This document shows, piece after piece, positions 19,701-23,104 of a DNA stretch of 23,104 bases. The notes beneath the pieces are model-generated. The model did not search any database. It saw only the letters and a list, made by a program, of their open reading frames with translations, and was not told where the DNA came from. Source of the DNA: Ichthyosporea sp. XGB-2017a. Lineage: Eukaryota > Opisthokonta > Ichthyosporea. Location: the NCBI GenBank assembly GCA_002811675.1, contig PDIM01000056.1:55924-79027 (forward strand), written 5' to 3'. A program made the position numbers and the translations under genes. Each line of letters opens with the position of its first letter. Position 1 is the first letter of the stretch.

Positions 19701-20308
19701 TTGACCCACGATGCCAATACCTGAATTTGGGACATATTAATGAAACCCTTATGGAGCCTTTCCGCAACGGTTCCCACTTCAATATTAGCAGCCGCATGGC
19801 TTCAGAGTCGTATGCCAAGTGCGATACTATGTTGAACTGTTTTCTGTTTCACTTAAGTGGAGGAATTCGGGCAGGTGGTGGTATTGGTGATGTGATTCGG
19901 GGAGCAGATGGTGATCCTGCGGAGGGCGTTCGCCTGTTCTTCGATGTTACCTTTTTCTTTCTTGTCATCGTCATCTTACTTGCTCTAATTCAAGGTTTAA
20001 TCATTGACGCTTTTAGCGAACTGCGTGACAAGCAAAATGAAATGACTAACGACCTGGAAACGAAGTGCTTTATTTGTGGACTGAGTAAAGAGCGACTTGA
20101 TATTGTGCCTCATGGATATGAAAATCATATCGAGTCGGAACACAATATGTGGAATTACATGTTCTTTTTTCTGCATTTGCTAAAGAAGCCGGAAACAGAA
20201 TATACGGGACAAGAAAGTATTGCCCATCAAAGTTTAGTGGACCGATCGTTCAGCTTCTTCCCCGTTGGGCAGTCCTTTAACAGAGGTAGGGATAATATTT
20301 CATCTTGA
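4783..20308 (+). CDS. RyR: Ryanodine receptor calcium-release channel, full length (5,146 aa, two exons)
   Basis: This is a homotetrameric intracellular Ca2+-release channel expected in the endoplasmic reticulum membrane. Exons 4783-10370 and 10456-20308 join in frame across an 85 nt intron (split codon gc|a, Ala1863). The start is the first ATG after the in-frame TGA at 4741; a GTG at 4768 is not needed. The domain order matches animal RyRs: N-terminal MIR/RIH region (about 46-740), SPRY1 (760-886), RyR repeats 1-2 (946-1146), SPRY2 (1176-1306), SPRY3 (1406-1526), RyR repeats 3-4 (2811-3004), RIH-associated domain (about 3990-4180), EF-hand pair (4187-4238) and a C-terminal channel. The length is close to the roughly 5,000 residues of vertebrate RyRs. 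The selectivity filter GGGIGD (5003-5008) lies 138 residues from the C-terminus, the same as in rabbit RyR1. IP3 receptors share the pore fold but lack SPRY domains and RyR repeats, so IP3R is excluded. Confidence 0.97.
4918..6990 (+). other. RyR N-terminal gating-ring region (MIR and first RIH domain)
   Basis: The beta-trefoil region begins near FNFLRVGD and includes EGEKVKLGDEILLVS (about residue 206) and WGQQIRLRHLLTGLYL (about 335). These match the corresponding RyR positions where human RyR1 has EGEKVRVGDDLILVS and WGQPLRIRHVTTGRYL. The helical RIH part follows (about 612-737), including LIDFMEKNGRDGKVVKALANLC, read here in two pieces as LIDFMEKNGRD and KVVKALANLC. In animal RyRs this block forms the cytosolic vestibule around the fourfold axis. 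Confidence 0.85.
7060..9360 (+). other. RyR SPRY1 / RyR repeats 1-2 / SPRY2 / SPRY3 block
   Basis: SPRY1 starts WYYEVEVTEIP and contains RLGWATKGF and GDDCFSYGYD. Two RyR repeats follow: a divergent one (EISGYGELLAESMHTSHCLD) and a second with DKLAENSHN, KRDGWCFSF and ALVPYHELDE. SPRY2 (WYYEAEI, RVGFAHRHF, GDIIGCCLDCDKGEIRFMLN) and SPRY3 (FYYEVII, MGWASNSF, RIGCYADLDNKELWFSVNG) complete it. The arrangement SPRY-repeat-repeat-SPRY-SPRY is specific to ryanodine receptors and is the strongest separation from IP3 receptors. Confidence 0.92.
10371..10455 (+). other. Single 85-nt intron of the ryanodine receptor gene
   Basis: The donor GTAAGT at 10371 and the acceptor TTTCAG at 10455 are strong. 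A TACTAAT branch-point-like site (10426-10432) lies about 24 nt before the acceptor, followed by a pyrimidine tract. Splicing joins gc|a in frame and removes the TAA at 10372. Without splicing, translation would stop after about 1,863 residues. Confidence 0.95.
10709..10830 (+). other. Ser/Arg-rich putative phosphorylation segment of RyR
   Basis: Around residues 1948-1980 the sequence reads KRGSYRRDSTQSTSSRRSSF. It holds overlapping R-R-x-S matches (RRDS, RRSS) typical of cAMP-dependent or related basophilic kinases, in what looks like an unstructured loop. A second basic cluster, ERRRRRSIPSN, lies at about 14216-14250 (residue about 3117), just after RyR repeats 3-4. Phosphorylation is inference. 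Confidence 0.5.
13290..13890 (+). other. RyR repeats 3-4 (tandem)
   Basis: The third repeat contains LLAEQTHNSWALRRKACGWK and KNPKLMPFGSL, and the fourth DRVAENIHDQF, KQEGYRFGYV and THPNLVPYDM. Both keep the A-E-x-x-H-x-x-(W/F), GW/GY and NP/HP-x-L-x-P(F/Y) pattern of the family. The fourth is the less typical, with F for W. In vertebrate RyRs this tandem carries the main regulatory phosphosite loop. Confidence 0.88.
16470..17640 (+). other. RyR core solenoid, RIH-associated domain and EF-hand pair (Ca2+-activation module)
   Basis: Sequence reading includes STLKLGIAMLSGGN, LFRFLQLLCEGHNEKFQNYL and SLTEYIQGPC followed by SRLWD, each closely matching animal RyRs. Glu3998 (in LLCEGHN) and Glu4072 (in LTEYIQ) correspond to the two glutamates that bind activating Ca2+ in mammalian RyR1, with the same 74-residue spacing. 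The EF-hand-like loops are DPKLDGFISVSA (17426-17461) and NPTSDGRIDYVN (17546-17581). Confidence 0.88.
18400..20308 (+). other. RyR channel domain: transmembrane helices, pore, gate and C-terminal zinc site
   Basis: Hydrophobic segments fit S1 (about residues 4517-4536), S2 (4658-4694), S3 (4859-4888), S5 (4905-4927) and S6 (VTFFFLVIVILLALIQGLII), with the pore loop between S5 and S6. The filter GGGIGD is at 19874-19891. Gln5042 and Ile5046 on S6 correspond to RyR1 Gln4933 and the gate Ile4937. The C-terminal CFICG, then PHG, NH and EH, with family spacing keeps the Cys2His2 zinc site. Thr5110 (in ETEYTGQES) corresponds to the third Ca2+-site residue. Confidence 0.92.
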
Positions 20309-20534
20309 TTTGAGAGTGTATTATGTTTTATATCCCTCCTTATGGCATACATAAGGAATTCTTCCTTTCAAAATTATATATGCACAAAAATAGCGTATTG
20401 TAAATTTTCGTTTTATAGAGGCAAAGGCCTCGATTTTATTTAATAAAAGTTTTAAATCCAATTTGATGCTCTTATAGTTTCTATAGTTTCCACTGCTTTT
20501 TGTTTCGATTAAGCTCTTCTCCTCAGGCACCCAA
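20309..20534. other. Convergent spacer between the ryanodine receptor and acyl-CoA oxidase genes
   Basis: These 226 nt separate two stop codons on opposite strands and hold no gene. They are A/T-rich and contain overlapping polyadenylation hexamers for both strands, so both 3' UTRs probably fit or overlap here. Confidence 0.7.
20435..20447. promoter_or_regulatory. Bidirectional polyadenylation element
   Basis: TTTATT at 20435-20440 is AATAAA on the minus strand, 95 nt after the oxidase stop. AATAAA at 20442-20447 on the plus strand lies 133 nt after the ryanodine receptor stop. Together TTTATTTAATAAA is a near-palindrome that gives each convergent transcript a canonical signal. Confidence 0.6.
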
Positions 20535-23017
20535 TTAAGCAACTCCAAACTTCTGTTGTTCCTTCACTTGACCCAATTCATAGTCGACAATTTCACCCTG
20601 TCGGTCACGTGTATTGTAATCTTCCCAATCTTTGGCAATTGGCGAATGTACCATATGTTCAGGAATGCCAAAGGCTTCAATGAGCTCAATTGCTTGTCCG
20701 CCCACTTCCCGGCACAATTCCACCTTCGCTTCAGCTACGGCCCGTATCTGGGAAGAGGTAATGAGTCCTTCACCCACCAAAAAGCCAACATCCTGCTCAA
20801 TTCTGTGAAGTCCATAAAGTCGGCATAGAGTCAGTAAAGTTCCTTTAACAGAAGCATCTGCGCTTTCAATAACTTTGTTAAATTGTTCCATGACGACACA
20901 TTCACCATAAGCCAATGCGGCCCTTTGCACAGTATCAGATTCTTCTTTCATCCAGATATCAAACAGCCCTTTCTTTTGCTGCTTCTTGGAATGCATTCTG
21001 AAAGCTAACTCATTCAGAGTGTATTTCTGTCTTTGTTGGAATAAATTCAACAGGACTTTCTCATTCTTCAAATCTCCGCTAGTTCCAAGAGATCCCCTCA
21101 GGACCACACCAGGAAGTCGACGAAGAACAGCATGCTTAGCAACACCCGATTTATCAATCTTTCCTAACAGTTCTTTGCTAACTTTTTGCATAAGAACCCT
21201 GCGATAAATAAAGAGCATAAATACACATATAATTAATAAGTCATCCTGTCATATCTCTATTCCATCTATGTAAAATAGAAAAAGATACTATACCTGTTGT
21301 CTCCTTCTGCAGTGAGCCCGGCATGAGCTCCAGCAATAGCTTCTCCCAAACGATTACAAGCCAAGAATCCCTGTCCTCCACATCGTTCTCTAGCAAGATT
21401 GGCCGTCACATTACTATGCCAAGTAAGCATGGGCTTGATGGCACAACACAAAATCACAACATCCAAGGCATCCTTTGCACTCTGAGCTGCATATCTGTCC
21501 TTTATATAGTTTAATCCAAAGTTTAGCGCAAAAGTTTCGGCCAACAAAGGCATCAGTGCATTTTGTTGCAACTGATAGTCTAAAATAGCGGTATCACTTT
21601 TGCCCGATTCACCAACGCACATCCGAGTATTAGCATATCGCAAAGCACCATGCAAAGTCATCTTTGTACTTCCCAAGCACATAGACGCGATGCAAATTCT
21701 ACCTGACAACAACTGATCAGCTACAGTATTATAACGTACGACAACAACAACAACAACAACAACAACAAAAGCAAGGATCATTAGTCTACGTACAAAATGC
21801 AAACGATATTGGGGCAATTCCAGGACCCAAAGAAACAAAAAAAAACTCTACATACCAACAGTCAAGAAGCGTCCTCTCTTGTTTTGAACACTGCTAGAGA
21901 CGGCTCCACCTTTCTCCACCTTAGTGATGCTATCCAACAACGCAGACCGGGGCACCTCGACATTATCAAAAGTCAATGTGGCATTATCAACTCCATTCAC
22001 TCCAATTTTATATCCCATGTCCCAAATGTGAACACCGGGCTTCGGTTTAAGGGTCCCCAATTCACGAATCTGAGTAAGAAACCCGTGCACTCCATGGTCT
22101 TCGCCATCAACAATCAATCTAGCAAACACCACAGACCAATGAGCATGAATAGCCCCATTCGTAATCCAATACTTCTTCGCTTTAGTCTCCGGGGTGTTGA
22201 TAGTAAACGTATCCGTGGCACTGTTATACTTTGCTGTGGTTTTCATCTCAACAGCGTTGTTTCCGAATCCTACTTCAGTCAAGGCGAAACAGCCAACCTG
22301 TTCAAAACCGTCAATGTCATCTAGCAAATGGTGGTGGTTTTGCTCATTGCCCAGTTTGAGCACAGTCCCTCCAAAAAGATTAAATTGCACAGTCATTTTT
22401 GTAGCCATGGAACCGTCTACAAATCCAGCAACTTCGTGTGTCGAGAAAACATTGGACGGATTAGTGAGAAAATCACGCACTGACACGATCTTCGCACCGC
22501 AAAGTTTCTTCAGACGCTTGTACGCGAGTTCCCTTTCCTCCTCCAGTGACAGATTATATTGCGGGATGTACAGCGGGTCTTTGAAAAGCTCCTTAAGCTT
22601 CGCTCTGTTATCAAGATTATCATGATCAAGCATAGTCTGAAGCTTTCGCGCGTCCACTTGGAGACGACTAGTTGATCGATAAGAACGAACATTCCTAATT
22701 TTTTTTTAAAAAAAAGAAAGAAAGAAAGAAAGAAAGAAAGAAATCAAAATTCCCATATGGCACAGAATCAAAAAAAAAAGAACACAGAAATGGATTTCAA
22801 AAACAAGTTTAGTACAAAATCTTTCTTTCTTTCGTCCACAAAAAAGATCCGCATCCCTTCTTTCCTCCTCCCCACTTTCAAAGTTCCCTTCTTCTTTAGC
22901 TCTCCTCGGTGATTTAACTAATCCTTACCTGAGTCCAGAAGCCCCTGTCAAAGAGAATGACTTTGCAGCGGTACTCACCACCACTGACCGAAAAGAGTTC
23001 ACCACACCAAAGGCCAT
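20535..23017 (-). CDS. ACOX: Acyl-CoA oxidase family flavoprotein (672 aa, four exons) with mitochondrial-type presequence
   Basis: It should oxidise acyl-CoA to trans-2-enoyl-CoA with FAD, the first step of beta-oxidation. Exons, in gene order, are 23017-22929, 22694-21856, 21720-21294 and 21198-20535; all three junctions preserve frame. The FAD/substrate region shows [12 protein letters not shown] and KKYWITNG, then [13 protein letters not shown] and RERCGGQGF. The catalytic base is probably Glu448 in TAEGDN, just before the last junction (N-R-VLMQK). Length fits acyl-CoA oxidases (about 650-700) and is much longer than acyl-CoA dehydrogenases (about 400). The first 43 residues contain six Arg/Lys and no Asp/Glu, while the C-terminus is FGVA, not an SKL-type peroxisomal signal. 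It runs convergently to the ryanodine receptor gene. The exon 1 to exon 2 acceptor is slightly uncertain; an alternative in-frame AG 27 nt downstream exists. Confidence 0.9.
21199..21293 (-). other. Intron 3 of the acyl-CoA oxidase gene
   Basis: The donor is GTATAG and the acceptor ATCGCAG. The 95-nt intron interrupts an Arg codon (AG|G) within TAEGDN-R-VLMQK, a conserved family motif, which makes both sites secure. Confidence 0.93.
21721..21855 (-). other. Intron 2 of the acyl-CoA oxidase gene
   Basis: The donor GTATGT and acceptor CTGTAG join RFLTV to ADQLLSGR through a split Ala codon (G|CT). The 135-nt intron contains a triplet repeat of GTT units (listed separately). Confidence 0.92.
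21741..21768 (+). repeat. (ACA)n triplet microsatellite, about nine units
   Basis: A perfect ACA/CAA run within intron 2 of the oxidase gene; on the transcribed strand it reads GTT repeats about 20 nt before the acceptor. Confidence 0.9.
22695..22928 (-). other. Intron 1 of the acyl-CoA oxidase gene
   Basis: The donor GTAAGG follows CTC AG. The preferred acceptor AATTAG lies right after a long TTTC-repeat pyrimidine tract and a T8A9 run on the coding strand. Splicing gives Arg from AG|G. An acceptor at ACTAG, 27 nt further downstream, would also keep frame. The 234-nt length is typical here. Confidence 0.75.
22699..22743 (+). repeat. T9A8 run followed by (GAAA)n microsatellite
   Basis: Nine T, eight A and then about seven GAAA units on the plus strand. 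On the coding strand this is a TTTC-repeat polypyrimidine tract directly upstream of the intron 1 acceptor, so it may double as the splicing tract; a length-variable locus. Confidence 0.85.
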
Positions 23018-23104
23018 GATTTGTTTGTTTTTCTTTCGTTTTCTTTTGTTTTCTTTTCTTTGGGAAGGGGGGGGGGGATGATCTGATGTTTATTTTAAAG
23101 GGAA
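23018..23104 (-). promoter_or_regulatory. 5' flank or leader of the acyl-CoA oxidase gene
   Basis: The bases upstream of the ATG at 23017 are A-rich on the coding strand (CAAACAAATC just before the ATG) and contain an 11-base C run (G11 on the plus strand, 23067-23077). No upstream ATG lies between the C run and the start. The promoter probably extends beyond the window. Confidence 0.5.

Noticed and set aside
4783-20308. Assignment as an IP3 receptor because of IP3R-like pore-mouth residues and luminal loop
   Set aside because: Three SPRY domains, four RyR repeats, the GGGIGD filter, the TGQES tail and a length of 5,146 residues are RyR features; IP3Rs are about 2,700 residues.
21797-22324. 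A 175-codon open frame on the plus strand antisense to the oxidase gene
   Set aside because: It overlaps conserved oxidase exons and an intron and resembles no family I recognise; a shadow frame.
22610-22640. KLQTMLDHD near the oxidase N-terminus as a PTS2 peroxisomal signal
   Set aside because: The last position is Asp, not Leu/Ala, position 5 is Met, and it sits about 45 residues in, within the conserved fold.
22655-22657. GTG at 22657 as start of the acyl-CoA oxidase
   Set aside because: An upstream ATG exon (23017-22929) splices in frame and explains the N-terminus.
22699-22715. T9A8 palindrome as a transcription terminator
   Set aside because: It is inside intron 1 near the acceptor, there is no bacterial context, and a simple A/T run explains it.

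Overview
This window is nuclear DNA from a single-celled or otherwise compact eukaryote. The evidence is GT-AG introns of 85-268 nt, A/T-rich and purine/pyrimidine-skewed flanks, the standard code (TAA and TGA used as stops), and a nucleus-encoded mitochondrial complex III subunit. The gene set (a ryanodine-receptor-type calcium channel plus an HRI-type eIF2alpha kinase) points to the opisthokont side of the tree, perhaps a unicellular holozoan. That placement is inference, and I cannot name the species. I see no rRNA, tRNA, transposon, CRISPR array or plasmid/phage feature.

Layout: (1) 1-873 (+), the 3' part of the Rieske iron-sulfur protein gene, with one intron at 25-292. (2) 874-1501, the convergent spacer between Rieske and the kinase. 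(3) 4483-1502 (-), an uninterrupted 993-codon HRI/EIF2AK1-type eIF2alpha kinase with a very long low-complexity kinase insert; its leader contains possible short uORFs and an out-of-frame ATG 5 nt before the start. (4) 4484-4782, a ~300 nt divergent promoter region. (5) 4783-20308 (+), a complete ryanodine receptor gene. Its 5,146-residue product is encoded by two exons joined across an 85 nt intron (10371-10455). It shows MIR/RIH, SPRY1, RyR repeats 1-2, SPRY2, SPRY3, RyR repeats 3-4, RIH-associated domain, EF-hand pair and a six-helix channel with a GGGIGD filter, in the animal RyR order. (6) 20309-20534, a short convergent spacer with a nearly palindromic AATAAA element usable on both strands. 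(7) 23017-20535 (-), a four-exon acyl-CoA oxidase family gene whose first exon encodes a mitochondrial-type presequence.

The genes are not an operon. Two are mitochondrial or probably so (Rieske, acyl-CoA oxidase-like). The central divergent pair couples a translational stress kinase and an ER/SR-type calcium-release channel across one short promoter region. The main result is the intact, nearly intronless ryanodine receptor. Its cytosolic Ca2+-activation residues match those of animal RyRs, but its pore mouth and luminal loop carry features otherwise typical of IP3 receptors. All homology statements rest on reading motifs against remembered family sequences; no search or alignment program was run.
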